DNA of 64,000 bases from Lunularia cruciata (GCA_948567375.1 CAOYZS010000007.1:1-64000), one strand, 5' to 3'. Positions 42,678 to 54,780 are shown, numbered from the stretch's first letter. Notes: generated by a model not told the origin, from the letters alone. Numbers and translations are program-made.

Positions 42678-43438
42678 TGATACCAATAGGTAGACATATT
42701 ATCTAGAGATGAAATTTGGTTTGGTAACATCTGGAAGGATGTTCTACATGATGGACTAAGTAGATCAGATAGAGGTATCACCAAAAGAATACTTCTACTA
42801 ATAGGGCCAAAAACCAAAATATGCTTGAAGACTTTAGAATCAATAGCTAGACATATGATCTAAAGGTAGAATTTGGGTTGGTAACATCTAGAAGGATGGT
42901 ACACATAATGGATGAAGTAGATCAGGTAGAGTTATCACCAAAATAGCACTTCTACTAAGTGTGCAGAAACCAAAATAGACTTGAAAACTTGAGGTAATTT
43001 TGGAGGCCTAAGCAAATGAATTGGGCCCTCAAAATGTGCAGATCCACCCCCCCCCCCCCCCCCCCCCAAAAATTGGAGGAAAGGCTAGCTTTCCCTCCCC
43101 TATAGGTTGTCTCACTAGGAGAATTCTAATGGTACCTCACTCATGTGATTCTAAGATTCTTACAAGAAGATTCCCTAAAAGATTCTTTTTGGTCAAAGCC
43201 TATTTGACCAACTAGATGGGACCATGATCGACATGTCACCCATTCAAGCAAGTAATCTAAGGGTGGAGCTTGCTGACAGGTCACCTATCCATGTACCTAA
43301 TCCTATGGTGGATCATCCTTGGAGGAGATCCTCTTTGGCTATATAATAAAGAGAAGGTGCTCCCTTGGGGCACCAAAGTTTGTGTGTGAAACTTGTATTT
43401 TCTCTTCTGTGTTCCTCTGCTATCCTTGGAATATTACA
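42678..43438 (+). repeat. 3' LTR of chromodomain gypsy E, 761 bp
   Basis: It starts TGATACCAATAGG after a short purine-rich tract (AAAAGGAGTGTGG) and ends GGAATATTACA. It pairs with 40112-40840. It contains a 21-base C-run at 43047-43067 absent from the other LTR. Family D RNase H coding resumes at 43439. Confidence 0.85.
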
Positions 43439-44460
43439 CAACATGGCTCCAATTGCAAAGTTAGAAGCATCAAAATCAACCACACTTGGTAGTTGAGAAT
43501 CATATGGTTGAAGAATTGGTCTTGAAGACACCATATGCTTTAGCTTCTAGAATGCTTCATCATGCTTGTGGTCCACTTAAAGCTCAAGTTCTTCCCCAAA
43601 ATATTGGTCAATGGTGCAGCTACATGAGCACAGTAATGTGTAAACCATCAAAAAAAATTGGCCAATCTATTAAATGCCCATACTTCTATAGCATCCATTG
43701 GAGTAGGCCAATCAATGATGACCTTGATTTTCTCTTCTTCCATCTTGATCCCCTCCGATGAGATCTTGTGCCCCAAGAAGGTAACTTCCTTTTGCAAAAA
43801 GGTACACTTTGACTTCTTGCAGTAAACTTGCACTATTGTAGTCATCTTAGGACTTCTTGCACATGATTCACATGTTCTACCTCTGTCTTACTATTGATTA
43901 AAATATCATCCAAGAACACCACCACGTACCAATCCAATAGTCCATCCAACACCCGATGCATCTAATCCATGAAGATGGTTGGAGCATTAGTGAGCCCAAA
44001 AGGCAAAACTCTCTACTCAAAATGTCCATACCTTATGCAAAAGGCAGTCTTTTGTATGCCTTTTGTCAATAGGGATTTGCCAATAGCTGCTACAAAGATC
44101 CAACTTGGAGAAGTATTGTGCTCCACTCATTTAATCAAGCAAGTCATCAATATGAGGCAAGGGGTATGCATTCTATCACTATTTGTTTATTGAGCCCACG
44201 GTAATCAATACAGAACCAAAGTCTTCCATCCTTCTTTGGATAAATAGTATCAATGCTCCCCAAGATGTACTAAGTCATATGAAATACTTCTACAACACCT
44301 CCGTAAGTATTGTGCACAACTACTCTAACTCCTTTGGTGAGAGCCGATAGATTGGTCTACTCATTGGAGTACTCTTTGGTAGCAACTCAATCTTGAAAAA
44401 CATAACACAATCAGAGGGTAATCCCTTTGGCAAATCATATGGAAACATATCTGCAAACTC
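43439..44460 (-). pseudogene. pol: Gypsy D2 reverse transcriptase and start of RNase H
   Basis: Read leftwards it has the same motifs as D1: FLDD with both aspartates at 43905-43910, KSKCTFLQKEVTFLGHKIS, WPTPMDAIEVWAF, then SSRPILQPYDSQLPSVVDFD and ASNFAIGAML, the first catalytic strand of RNase H. Here element E is inserted. A few further residues of RNase H appear to follow at 40106-40083 before the D1 LTR, which suggests that D1 also inserted into D2. Confidence 0.85.
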
Positions 44461-45010
44461 CTAAACTATTTGATCAACCATTACTCAATGAGGCTCTTGA
44501 CTCTCCTTGGATTCTTCTTGTGCAATTTGCTTGATCCACACTGCAAAAATAGACTTATCTTCCTCCAAAGGTTGCTCTATAGCTACTTCATTGACAAAAT
44601 TCCCATCTATGGACTTATCTTCCTTCACGGCTCACTCTATGGCTGTCAACTTGACAAACTTCTCATCTTGGGACTTCTCTTCTTTCAAAGCTTGCACTAT
44701 GGTTGTTTCCCAACAAACTTCCCATATTGGGACTTCTCTTCCTTCAAAGCTTGCTCTATGGCTGCTTTCCCAACAAACTTCCCATATTGGGACTTCTCTT
44801 CGTTCAAAGCTTGCTCTATGGCTACTTTCCCAACAAACTTCCCATATTGGGACTTTTCTTCCTTCAAAGCTTGCTCTATGGCTACTTTCCTTACAAAATT
44901 CCAATCCTAGGACTGGCTATTCTTAGATGTCTTACTCAAAGGTGCCAGACAACCTAATAAAAAATTCCTACCTTGATGTTGTACTTGAATTTGTCATCAG
45001 TTCCAATCAG
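44461..45010 (-). repeat. Expanded 60-bp repeat in the D2 protease-RT linker
   Basis: Six units of 59-60 bp lie between about 44555 and 44915; three (44706-44895) are nearly identical, with AACTTCCCATATTGGGACTT and TTCAAAGCTTGCTCTATGG. Each encodes a 20-residue unit of the type KFV-K-A-EQALKEEKSQD. Copy D1 has only about three. One unit lacks a base and shifts the frame. Confidence 0.88.
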
Positions 45011-45308
45011 ATTGACCATTATGATGTTCAAGTCAAAGTAGTTCTAAAATTACATCATAGTGTGGAGGTGCCACTACAAACCTCATACACTCTAAATACT
45101 CCTTCCTAATCTTGAAGGTAATAGGATGTGAGGTACAAAAAGTAGAACCTTTTCTACCATCTACCATCATCAGTCTACTTTCAATTATTGGCTTGATAAG
45201 AATACCCAATTCTTTTGTTAATTGCATGGATATGCAATTCTCTAAACTCCCAAAATCAACCAAAATCCTACAACCACAATTAAATATCATAGGTTGCAGG
45301 TGAAGCAA
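45011..45308 (-). pseudogene. pol: Gypsy D2 protease
   Basis: CRILVDFGSLENCISMQL carries the active-site aspartate in D-F-G-S form (near 45255), followed by IKPIIESRLMMVDGRKG, HPITFKIRKEYLECMRFVVA and PHYDVILELL. It is the counterpart of the D1 protease and lies between the zinc-knuckle gag and the repeat linker. Confidence 0.8.
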
Positions 45309-46519
45309 ACTTGCATAGGTTGAGCCTTCAATCCCATTGGAACTAATTAAGTTCCTAGTAGATAGCTTGAAATCTCCTATTGGGATTCCTCATTTCCTTG
45401 ATCATTCTACTTCACAAACTCTATTTGGGCAACTTGTCGAGGTCGCTCATTCTTTATTGGACACTCAGTAATATGATGTCCAACTTGGCGGCAATAGAAA
45501 CATCTACCATTTTGTCACAATCTTTCACAATCTACTACACCAAGTGGTCTTTGTTGGATGGCCTTGATCTCCATTGGTGTTGGTTCTTCAACCCGTGTGT
45601 AACGTGTGGGTGGGTCAAGGAATGCCAAGGTTGAGTTGTTGTAACCAAGGAATCAAAATGCTCAACTAATTTCATGGCTTCCTCCAAGTCTTTGGGCTCC
45701 CACATAGTTGCTTCCAATCTGGTACGTGACTTCAAGCCCCTCACAAAGTGATCTAGGGTTTCTCCATCTAGTATATCCAGAATTTGCATGATGGTGTTAT
45801 CAAATTGAGTGATATAGCTTCTTACAAAGCCAATCTGCTTCAGTTTTGCCAACCTATCTCATGCAGCCCGTGTGGTATTTATAGCTTGGAACCACCCAAT
45901 TATTGCACTCTTGAATTCTTCCCATGTCAAGATTAGCATAACAATCTGCCACTAAGCTTTCTCCACTTGAAATCACCACCATAGTTTTGCCACTCCATCC
46001 AATTGGCTTGAGGCCAATAGAATTTTTCTCCTTTCATATTGAAGGTTTGTTGCTTCAAAGTAAAATTCTCAATCAAACACAAAATTTTCCATTACACTTG
46101 GAAATTTTTTGCCTTCAAATACCTTGGGCTTTGAACTCAGATTCACTCTTCTCCCTCACAAATGGGTGCTCTCTCTATTTGTTCATGTGGTTGATGGTCT
46201 CGTTCATCCAGCAATTGAGCAAGATGCTCAATTTGTTGTTGCATAGCAAGGATAACTTTGGGAATCTACTCTATCACACTATCCCCAAATTGTCTAATTC
46301 ATTAACACATAGATGCAACACATCCACCGCTCTCCACAAGTTACAATCAAAAGCACCAAGGGTTCCTTAGACAAAGTAATCATATGCAAAGAATCTTGCC
46401 CAAAGCGTGAAGTGATGAATTGGGTGAAATGATGCTTGGGTAGTACTTCGACACAAAAAATCCCAATGGTTGGGTGGAAGTGGATTTGGTGGTCCATAAA
46501 TTGCATCCATCCTATTCTT
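45309..46519 (-). pseudogene. gag: Gypsy D2 gag
   Basis: Read leftwards: a decayed N-terminus, SYITQFDNTIMQILDILDGE, LDHFVRGLKSRTRLEATMWE, AMKLVEHFDSL (capsid), EEPTPMEIKAIQQRPLG, one CCHC knuckle CFYCRQVGHHITEC and PRQVAQIEFV. Gag capsid plus one knuckle, a tRNA-Met primer and a DFGS protease suggest a chromovirus-type gypsy, but the C-terminus of integrase is not in the window to confirm it. Confidence 0.82.
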
Positions 46520-46531
46520 GCTTTGATACCA
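46520..46531 (-). promoter_or_regulatory. Primer binding site, initiator-Met tRNA type (D2)
   Basis: On the minus strand TGGTATCAAAGC lies 1 nt after the LTR end, one change from the classical TGGTATCAGAGC. Confidence 0.88.
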
Positions 46532-46635
46532 ATGTAAAAGACCAAGACCAAGGAGAGAAATAGGAGAATGGAAGATCATATTGGAACACTTGAGTGTGGG
46601 AAACTTTGAATGCCTAGAATGAGCTTTGGCTTTGG

Positions 46636-46643
46636 TATTTATA
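46636..46643 (-). promoter_or_regulatory. TATA box of the D2 LTR
   Basis: TATAAATA on the minus strand, about 290 bp after the LTR start and 100 bp before its end, a normal position for the U3/R border. Confidence 0.65.
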
Positions 46644-46848
46644 GGGAGTATACAAGGCTCTTGAGAAGCTTCTCAAGAAGCTTTCTTGAGCCACTTTCTT
46701 AGAGTGCAAGCTAGGTTAACCCGAAAGCTTCTCAAGAAGCTTCTTTCTAGAAATTGTCTACTTGGCATGCAAGCTAAGCTAGTTGGAAGCTTCTTGAAGC
46801 TACCTACTTGGGATGCAAGTCAAGCTAGCCAAGAAGCTTCCTAGATAC

Positions 46849-46861
46849 TTCTAGAATATTC
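46849..46861. promoter_or_regulatory. Three-unit heat shock element in the D2 LTR
   Basis: TTCTAGAATATTC fits TTCnnGAAnnTTC. Other near-perfect GAA/TTC arrays are at 46662-46684, 46728-46746 and 46784-46800. The D1 LTR has an equivalent cluster. Confidence 0.55.
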
Positions 46862-46931
46862 AAGGCTAATTTAGGTTATTCTCTACTTTGTTAGCCTTAC
46901 TAACTACGTTGCTAAACTCCATATTGTTACA

Positions 46932-49496
46932 AGTGGTAGATTAGGCAAAGTATTTGCACCAGTGCATAGAGCATATGATTACCAATTGGAGAATGAATAT
47001 GCTGCACCATTACTTTGTACCTTTCACACCCACTTTTTCTTAACTTAATGAGCTTGGAGGAGAGAGCAAGGATGGTGTCCTATTTTCACCCCAACTTACA
47101 AAGAGAAGAGGATGGAGATGAGCAACATTATATCAATTGGATGCAAGAAGGTGATGACTACTACCTCAAGAGCACAAAGAAGAGGATAATGTTAGTGGAG
47201 TTAAAGTGCAAATACTTGGGAGCAAAAGAAGAGTTCACTCTACAGAGTGGAGAGTCCAACAGCAAGAGTGATGGAGAGCCTAAAGTTCAATTTCCAGAAA
47301 AAGGTTGTTGGAGAAGAGGAGCGGGAGTTCCATGAGCCAATTGACCAAATGGAAGGAGAAGATGCACCTTGTTTAGATTTCCTTGCATTTGAGCTAGAAG
47401 ACAAATGAGCAAGAGAAGCTGCCTTGGTATTTCCGGGGTCGGTGAGATTGAAGAGGAGTGCTCAAGTTGTAGTTGCATGTTCGAGTAAAGCCAAAGAAGA
47501 AGGAGATAGGATGGGGTGATGTTGAAGGTACAAAGATCATGTCTTTGGGGTAAGCACCAGCCAAAGAAGAAATTTCCCAAGACAAAGACATTGAAGATGA
47601 TGAAGGAAAATACCCCTGAGTGGAATACATATCAAAGATCATTTGTCCCTTGTTGTTGCAATTGCAAAAGAGGAAGGAAGAATTGAAGAGAAATCATCCT
47701 AGAGTGAAGGATGAGTTAGAAGCCGTAAGGCACTAGAGTGAAGAAACCCTAAAGTTGAGGAGTAAGCTAACCCAAGGAGAGAAGGAAGCCAAAGAACTTT
47801 GGGTTGAAGCTATTGTTTGAAAGAAAAGCTTTGATACTTTGCAAGAGAGTTTTCAGAAGTATAAGGAAGAAGTTGAAAGACAAGCATCAAAATTGAAGGA
47901 GCAAACATCATTAGTTGAGAAGATGAAGCATGAAGTTGCTGATGCAAGAATAGAAGTTATATATTTGAAGGCAATTGCAGTAGTGATTGAGCAAGAGAAG
48001 GAGAGTATGAGTAAAAGAGCAACAAAGAAAGATAAAGCATAGCAACATGAGTTGACGGACCAACATCAAGAAGAAGATCAATCAAAAGTAATTAATCAAA
48101 ATTATGGAAGCTCAACTAGTCTAGTATGTGGAAGAGAAGGAAGCGCTGAAGGTAGAAATCAAGGACAAGGTGACGATGTATTGGAACAATTTGGAGGTAG
48201 AACAAAGTAAGGAGAAGATAGTTCCGAGTATGGAGTCGGATCTAATAGGAGCAATTGTTGAGGAGTTGAATTTGATGTTGCATATTGATGCTTAGAGTAA
48301 GCTAGAAGAGGCAAGGATGCATGAATTGAATTTTTTGGTGCAAGAGACAAGAATGAGGATGGCAAAGGATACTGACATGAACAATCTTTTGATTCACTTG
48401 AGAGATCATGTAGATAGGAAAATGTTAGAAGTAGGAGGCAATGTCTATCTCAAATTAGATTTTTTTGGATCAGACTTAAATGAACTTCATAGTGCAATGA
48501 AGATAAAAGCAAAGTCCAAAGTGGTAGAAGTAGGAGTGCAAGTGTCTTCAGATGAGTTACTTGAGATATTAGGAGAGAGTGGGTTAGTAGATAAAGAAGT
48601 AGTAGAAACAATGGAGGAATTAGTTGTAGTAGAAGGAGGAGAAATACTTAAAGTAACCTTGGGTTTGGAAGCCAAAGTTGAGGTTGACATAGGATTGGAG
48701 TAGTAACAATTTTGATATTTGAAGAGGCAGATATGAAGAAGTGGTTTGTCATTTTGGATCTGTAGGTTGGTAAAGTTGTTGTAGAAGGGTATTTTAGTTA
48801 GTAGCTATCAAAGTGCAAAGCCTATTTAAAGGAAGTATTTGTAGTGTTTTATTTTCATTTAGTGTTGAAATTCTGAAGTTGATAAAACAAAGTGTTGTCT
48901 TGTAGTGCTCGTCATTTCACCTTAATTCCAAGTATCAATCATGTGTGTGTTTTTGTGAATGTGTGGAGAATTTTGAAGTGCAAGTTAGTGTGTATGTTGG
49001 ATGTTGGATTCCGTAGCTCTAATTCTACTCTATGCATTTGATCTTGAGTGGAGTGCAATTTGTAGCAATACTTTGACAGATCTGTGAGGAACTATACTAT
49101 TGGTAGTATTCTACAATTGTGAGCATAGTACAGGGTTGATGTGAAACAATTTTGATCGAGGAAGTTGTGCCTTCAATGGAAGGGTGGAACACAATTCCAA
49201 GGTGAAATCATTCTGTAGTGAAATAGCCTTCTCTGGGAGAAATTGAATTATCACAATCAAGATTTGTTTGGACAAAATTGGATGAATTGTGATTATAGGT
49301 GATATTTCATTGTGACAAGACTATGAATCAGTGCTTGTTACTTTCTTTTGATTTCCAATTGAGATTAAAGACACAACCAAGAAGAACTGATTGGTGACAT
49401 TACACTTTGTATTTGACCACTTTTTTCTCATATCTCTGTAGGACAAAAACTTTACTTGCTGATTACTACAAAAGTGACACTTGCTAGGTTGGCATA
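46932..49496 (+). repeat. A-LTR right part with ORF B, 5' truncated by D2
   Basis: It begins in mid ORF B and ends GGTTGGCATA (mutated GGTTGTCACA). The common 3' region starts near 48710. It is followed directly by another ORF B interior, so this LTR appears to be inserted in a second A-LTR; the inferred right flank is GCATT (49497-49501). Confidence 0.75.
46936..48703 (+). pseudogene. ORF B divergent copy (middle and C-terminus)
   Basis: It starts at the segment equivalent to INWAKCLHQ and MNMLHHYFVPF, then RARMVSYFHPNLQREED, YINWMQEGDDYY, FTLQSGESNSKSD, coiled-coil stretches (47830-48040, EEVERQASKLKEQTSLVEKM) and a well-preserved end: LNFLVQETRMRMAKDTDMNN, HVDRKMLEVGGN, VVEVGVQVSSDELLEIL, VEVDIGLE and a stop at 48701-48703. 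With 49499-50307 and 59849-62227 it forms a second, divergent ORF B subtype (MNMPPHYFVPF in place of SPPHYIVPF). Stops occur throughout the middle. Confidence 0.75.
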
Positions 49497-51101
49497 GCAT
49501 TTGAGAGATTAAAGGGGGAGTTTAAGGATGCACAATTGGAAGCAGTTCATTCAAAGGCCATTGCAATAGTTATGGAGCAAGAGTTGGAGAGTTTAAAGTC
49601 AAAGGTAGTGGAGAAGGATCAGGCCTAGCAAAGAAAGTTAACAAATCTACATCATGAGGAAGAGAGGTTGAGAGGACTGATCACAAGTGTGGAGGCCCAA
49701 CTTGTTCAATATGTAGAGGAGAAGGAAGCACTGAAAGCTAAATTTGAGGATGAGTTGCAAATGTATCAAAATGAGTTGGAGGTAGAGGACGTGTGAGAAG
49801 ATATCTAGAGAGAATAGCAAAATCAGTGGAAGAAATTGTCAAGGGAACAAAGGTGATGCTTAAAACTAAGGTAGAAGTAAAGTTGGAAGAAGCAAGATTG
49901 CACAAGTTGAAGTTGTTAGTGCAAGATATGAGGAAGCGGAGAGCAAAGTGCATTGGGTTGAATAATCTTTTGATTTGCTTAAGAGAGAGTAGATAGGAGA
50001 TAATGTTTGTCTCCAGTTAGATTTAGTGAAATCTAACTTAGATGAACTTTGGAATAGTGTGAAAGTAGGAACCCAATGCAAAGTAACTAATGTAGTAGTG
50101 CAGGTGTCCTCGGACGAGTTACATGAGATGTTTGAAGAAGTTAGAAAAGAGAAGGAGAATGTAGTTAGGATTATGACTTCAATTTCAGTTCAAACTGAAG
50201 ATAGGATAGGAATAGAAGAGATTGGAGTTGAACCTAAAGTAGAAGAAGTGATTGAAGGTAATTTGTGTATAGAACCTAAAGTAGAGATAGACATTGGATT
50301 GGATTAGTAACAATTTTGAGTTTTGAGGAGGCATATATGAAGAACTGGATTGTCATTTGGATATGTAGGTTGGTAAAGTAGTAGTTGAAACAATATGTAG
50401 TTAGATTATTGTCATAGTGCTCTACTTATTTAAAGTAGGCATTGACAATGTATTTTTATATAGTAATCATATTTTTGAAGTTGAGTAAAGCAAAGTGTTC
50501 AAACTTAAGGCTTGTCATTTCAGCTTAATTCTGAGTATAAATCCTATGTGTGTGTTTGTGAGTGTGTGGAGAATCTTTAAGTGCAAGTCTGAGTGTGTTA
50601 GATGTTGGATTTTGCAACATTGATTTCATTTTGTGTGTTGGATCCTAAGTGGATAGCAATAAAGGCAATGCTTTGACAAATTTGCAAAGAATCACAATGT
50701 TGGTAGTATTTTGCATTTGTGATCATATTGTTGAATTGATGCAAGATAGCCTTGACTAAGGACATTGAGCCTTCATTGGAGGATGGAACACAATTTTGAG
50801 GTTAAGTTGTTTCATGGTGAAGTAGTCTTCTTTAGGAAAACCTAAATCATCACAATCAATGTCAATTTAGAAAGGATTGGAAGAATTGTGATTAGAGGTG
50901 TGGATGATTTGTGACAAGACTACACTTCAGTACTGATTACTCTCTTCTAGGTGTGGTTTCTACCCAAGAGGCTAAAGATGCAACCAAGAAGAACTATTAT
51001 GTTACATTTTACTTCATACTTGATCATTTCTGACTCATATCTCTATGGAAATGAACTATTTATTGTTGATTACCACAAGTGATACTTGCTTGGTTGTTAT
51101 A
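49497..51101 (+). repeat. A-LTR right part hosting the previous one
   Basis: It contains the last part of ORF B (49499-50307) and the common LTR 3' region, ending GGTTGTTATA at 51101. It is the most diverged common region in the window. The right flank GTCAG (51102-51106) lies in family A copy A3; the left partner is not visible. Confidence 0.7.
49499..50307 (+). pseudogene. ORF B C-terminal fragment, variant tail
   Basis: Coiled coil: AFERLKGEFKDAQLEAVHSK, IVMEQELESLKSKV, SVEAQLVQYVEEKEALKAKF. Then LKLLVQDMRKRRAKCIGLNN and a variant tail with SSDELHEMFEEV, MTSISVQTEDRIGIEEIG and VEIDIGLD, stop at 50305-50307. The MTSISVQTED insert is shared with the short-form LTRs (23900, 27190 and 58410 on the minus strand), linking this copy to that lineage. 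Confidence 0.72.
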
Positions 51102-51829
51102 GTCAGGTCATGGTGTTTGAGAAAAATCAATTCTACTTCACACTTGACTTGGTCTACATTTCCACTCTCCCTTCTTCAATTTTGTTAGCTAAGGAAGCTC
51201 TCAATGGTAAATTGAAAGTGTTGTAGTTCAATCCTTTTTATCTTTAGGTTTAATCTACACACATGCTCAAGCCTTCATGGAATCTGTCATTCATCTTGCA
51301 TGGTATTGGTAATTGACCACTCTTAGTCTTGGCAAGTGACAATATTGGATCTTTGAGAACCACCTGTTCTTTCTTGATGTCAGATGGTTATCATGTTTGT
51401 CACCAAATGTAAGAGGCTCTTGTGTGTGGTCCATCTTGGTCTCCAAGTTCCTTGTCATCCAATTGTCCTGCCTATTTCTTGCTATCATTCATCTGGTCCC
51501 TTAAACAGCTGGCTCTAATTGGAAAGGATACTAGCTAGAAATGATCTTTGACCAGATGGATTGTTAACTAGATCTACTCTTTGGAGCATTAGAGTCTTAA
51601 TAAGATCCTTCCCTTGAGCCTCCAATTTTTTCTCCATTTTTAGCATTTGAAATAAATTCTAGATATTCTATCTAACTCGTTTAACCAGAAACATAAAATT
51701 TTCAATTTTTTGTACTTCCTAAGCTCCACATACCCTTCCTCTCAATTGAGAGCAACCCTGCAAGCATGGGCTTCCTTCCACTATGCATACTACTTCCTCA
51801 CCCTTCAACCATTTACCCTAGTGGCAAAG
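51102..51829 (-). other. Family A copy A3, region downstream of integrase
   Basis: About 730 bp separate the integrase end from the A-LTR insertion at 51101. No open frame or family motif is recognisable apart from an open stretch of 65 codons (51291-51488) without known features. It is probably the 3' untranslated part of the family A internal region. Confidence 0.5.
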
Positions 51830-53155
51830 AGGTTGTCTTCTACATTTGTTAGTTGCAAAGAACCATTTTTGTAAACTTGTGCACTTTGTGAGGTCCAATC
51901 CTCCTCAAGTGTAGTTTATTGAGAAACATAATGCAATAGCTATCATACAAAAAGACTAAATCTATGGTTTAAATGTCAACTTGTTTGATCCATGACTCAT
52001 GATTTTCTTTCTGCTTCAATTGAATGGACTTGGTTATTTCATAGACCCTTCCCTCCTTTTTCTCCACTAGGTAAATGAGTTGATGAGTTCTTAACTCTTG
52101 ACTTTCCGCCTCACTCAATCATTCTTCCAATAGGATCTGGTAAGAGGGCATTTCAAACTCAATTGGAAGGGTGGGATGTAACCGATGGTTAGAGACTACA
52201 ATGTTTGTTTTGTTGTAAACTTCTTTGTCATTCTATGAGTCCATTATGCCACCAAAAACTCTCTATCCCTATTGTGACCTTATTGAGAATTCTACACAGC
52301 AGCCCATTGGCCTTTTTGATTAACCCATTTGCGTTAGGATTTTATGATATTTGATTTGGAAGTGTTCGGTCAAAGGCTCCACCAAGGCATTTAAGAAATG
52401 AGCTTGCTTGTCACTTACTAATTCAAGAAGGCAACCATAGCATGATATTATGTTTTGAAAGAAAATTTTGTTGTGCGCAATTTTTTGTTTGGTTTTTGCA
52501 TTGTCCTTCCTTGTGGCCTCCGCCTCAATCATCTCCATGCATGATCTGTGCATACTATAATGTATTTCTTCCTAGTAGTGTTAGTGGAAGGTTGAAAGGA
52601 ACCTATGAAATTTATCCTCCACTTTTCAAATGGGGCTAGAGGTAGGATTGGTCTTAGTGGCCACTAAGTACTAGGTGTGGGTTTTCCAATTCATTGATAG
52701 GAATCACATCTTCTTATAAATTCATGAACATCTTTATACATCATAGCCCACCAAAATTCATTAGTTAGAATCTTCTTTATAGAATTCTTAAGGACGTAAT
52801 GTCCATCTAAAGATTTAGAGTCTAGGAGTGGAATCATCCCTCCAATTTTGTAAGTTTCTAAGCACCACCAAAGAGTCTCATTGGCTCCTAGCATAAACAA
52901 GATGCCACTATTAAGTTGGCATAACCCCATCTTGCATAAGAATATCATGTGCTATTCCAAATCTAGCCCTTCTAGGCATTGGAGAGTCCTTAGGTACCAA
53001 TACTCCTCTCCATACCTTGTTCCTTTTGAACTTGTTAATTGTAACAACTCCTTATCAAGGAAATCATCTCTCATTGGTTTGGTTTGTTCTTTTATATCCA
53101 ATATTGAAAGATAACATGCATTACTATGATGCACATGTTCCATTACCTGAACCAT
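51830..53155 (-). pseudogene. pol: Family A integrase (copy A3)
   Basis: Read leftwards: zinc region with LCQLNSGILFMLGANE, LDGHYVLKNSIKKIL and MYKDVHEFIRRCDSYQ (52948-52691), then a core with MIEAEATRKDNAKT, FFQNIISCYGCLLELVSDKQ and LTEHFQIKYHK (52553-52320), and an eroded C-terminus ending near 51830 with LQLTNVEDNLF and VNG-RV, the usual gypsy integrase ending. There is no chromodomain. This ending is the reference showing that copy A1 lost its own C-terminus. Confidence 0.8.
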
Positions 53156-54275
53156 ATAAGAAAATTATTGGAACAATAAGATCCAATGAGCAATACTTTG
53201 TGATAAATCAGCCTTTTTGACTAAGTGTTATAGAGCATAATGGTCCATGTGAAATAAAAATTCATAGTGCAACAAGTAGAGCCAGATTGTTTTACAAGAG
53301 TGAACCATTCCTAGAGCCTCATGTTTGGTGGTTGAATAATTATCCCCAAGAACTAACAGTTGTTGACCGGCAAAGTAAATGGGTTGATCCTTCATCTTTT
53401 CATCCTTTTGGCTAAACACCACTCCAATAGTTGAGGATGATGTAACTACATAGACATCAAATGGCTTATTCCAACTTGGCACCCTCATAAAGAATGCTTC
53501 TACAAGATTTTTCTGAAATGTTAGGAATGCTTCTTCCTATTCCTTCTCCTATATGTATTGTTCTGATTTCTTACAAAGCTTTGTCAATGGTGAGGCTAGA
53601 ATTGCATAGTTTGACGCAAATCTTTGATAATATCCCATATGCCCCAAGAAAGTCCTGAGATTATGAATGTTGGTAGGTGATTCCACAGCTTTTATTACCT
53701 TGAATTTTTCAACATCTACCTCTATTCCTCTTTTGGATAACCTATGTCCAAACATGATACCCTCCTTCATCACAAAGAAACATTTATCTAGATGCAAAGA
53801 TAGTCATGTGCTCTACATCTCTCAAATGTTCTTTGTAAATATCCCAAGTGATCCTCTTGTTTGCCAAAGACATAGAAATTATCCATAAAGACTTCCACAA
53901 AATTTTGTAAGAAGTCCTTGAGAATTGCAATCATGATCCTTTGAAACATTGCTAGAGCATTACATAATACGAAGAGCATCTAGTTATAAGCAAAAGTTCC
54001 AAATCCATTATAGAGGTGGTCTTATCCTTATCTTCCTTGCAAATTGAGACTTTATTATTGCCCAAAATACCATCCAAGAAATTGTAACATGCATTGCATG
54101 CTACTTGGTCAAGAATGGTATCTTTGAATGGCAATGGGTGATGATCCTTCTTTGTTACCATGTTGCTCCTTGGGAGATGTAGATCTTTCCTGTATTCTTC
54201 TTGGTTAAGATAACTATGGGTGATACCCATTCACTACTTAAGATAGAAAATATAAGACTTGCCTTCAAGTATTTG
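53156..54275 (-). pseudogene. pol: Family A RT and RNase H (copy A3)
   Basis: Read leftwards from 54275: KYLEGKSYIF (aligns to 8200-8230), DHHPLPFKDTILDQVACNAC, YNFLDGIL, then NALAMFQRIM and VEVFMDNFYVFG, where the second catalytic aspartate is changed to asparagine. FLGHMGYYQRFASNYAILAS and RNase H VVTSSSTIGVVFSQKDEKMK, TTKHEALGMVHSC follow. Sequence is abruptly replaced at about 54280 by copia coding on the other strand. Confidence 0.85.
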
Positions 54276-54280
54276 TACTT

Positions 54281-54667
54281 CTATGTGACTATTGCAAAGA
54301 GTTTGGCCACAAAAAAGAAGATTGTAAGAAAAGAGCAAAAGCTTGCTAACAAGCAAGGGAGAAAGAAAAATCTACAAATGTCAATCTTGGAGAGAGTTCC
54401 AATAGACCAAGATTCTCACAAGAATCTTCATTTATAACTCTACATACAAAAGACAGATGCAATCATTGGTTTATTGATTTAGGAGCATCTTCACATGTGA
54501 CATTTGATCAAAAGAAATTTTATAATTTCTTTGAGGTTCCTCCAATTAGCATCTTCAACACTAAGGAAGATAGTTTTTTGGCTATTGGAAGAGAAGATGT
54601 CAAACTAATACTACCAATCTGAATTGGACTAGCATTGTCAAAGATGTACTATCTCAAACAATGCATG
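54281..54667 (+). pseudogene. Copia element: zinc knuckle and protease
   Basis: CDYCKEFGHKKEDC (54284-54325) is a CCHC knuckle of Gag. Downstream, HWFIDLGASSHVTFDQKKFY (54463-54525) is the copia protease active site (normally W-x-D-S-G-A-S-x-H; here D-L-G). Then FLAIGREDVKLILPI and SKMYYLKQCM, the strands preceding GAG-pre-integrase. The element is 5' truncated at the junction with A3 and interrupted at 54670 by a pogo-like transposon. Confidence 0.82.
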
Positions 54668-54669
54668 TA

Positions 54670-54690
54670 TAGTAACCTCTCGCTTAAGTA
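54670..54690. repeat. Left terminal inverted repeat of the pogo-like element
   Basis: TAGTAACCTCTCGCTTAAGT; pairs with 56537-56557. Pogo ends usually start CAGT, so the first base has probably changed C to T. Confidence 0.88.
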
Positions 54691-54780
54691 TTCAACTTGA
54701 ACCTAGAGGGTTTGTGCATACCTAACTAGTAGGTGCATATTGTAGATTACTCAGTCCCAAATTGCTTGTGCTTAAAGATT

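Larger units (their letters stand above)
46533..46931 (-). repeat. 5' LTR of gypsy D2, 399 bp
   Basis: On the minus strand it starts TGTAACAATATGGAG and ends TGGTCTTTTACA. TATA box TATAAATA at 46636-46643 (minus). Repeated GAAGCTTC motifs at 46660-46840 lie upstream of the TATA box. The right flank is AGTGG in ORF B sequence, so D2 inserted into an A-LTR. Confidence 0.88.

Noticed and set aside
43047-43067. Poly-C run of 21 bases as a functional motif
   Set aside because: It is absent from the partner LTR and similar to the C-run at 41542, so slippage or assembly noise is more likely.
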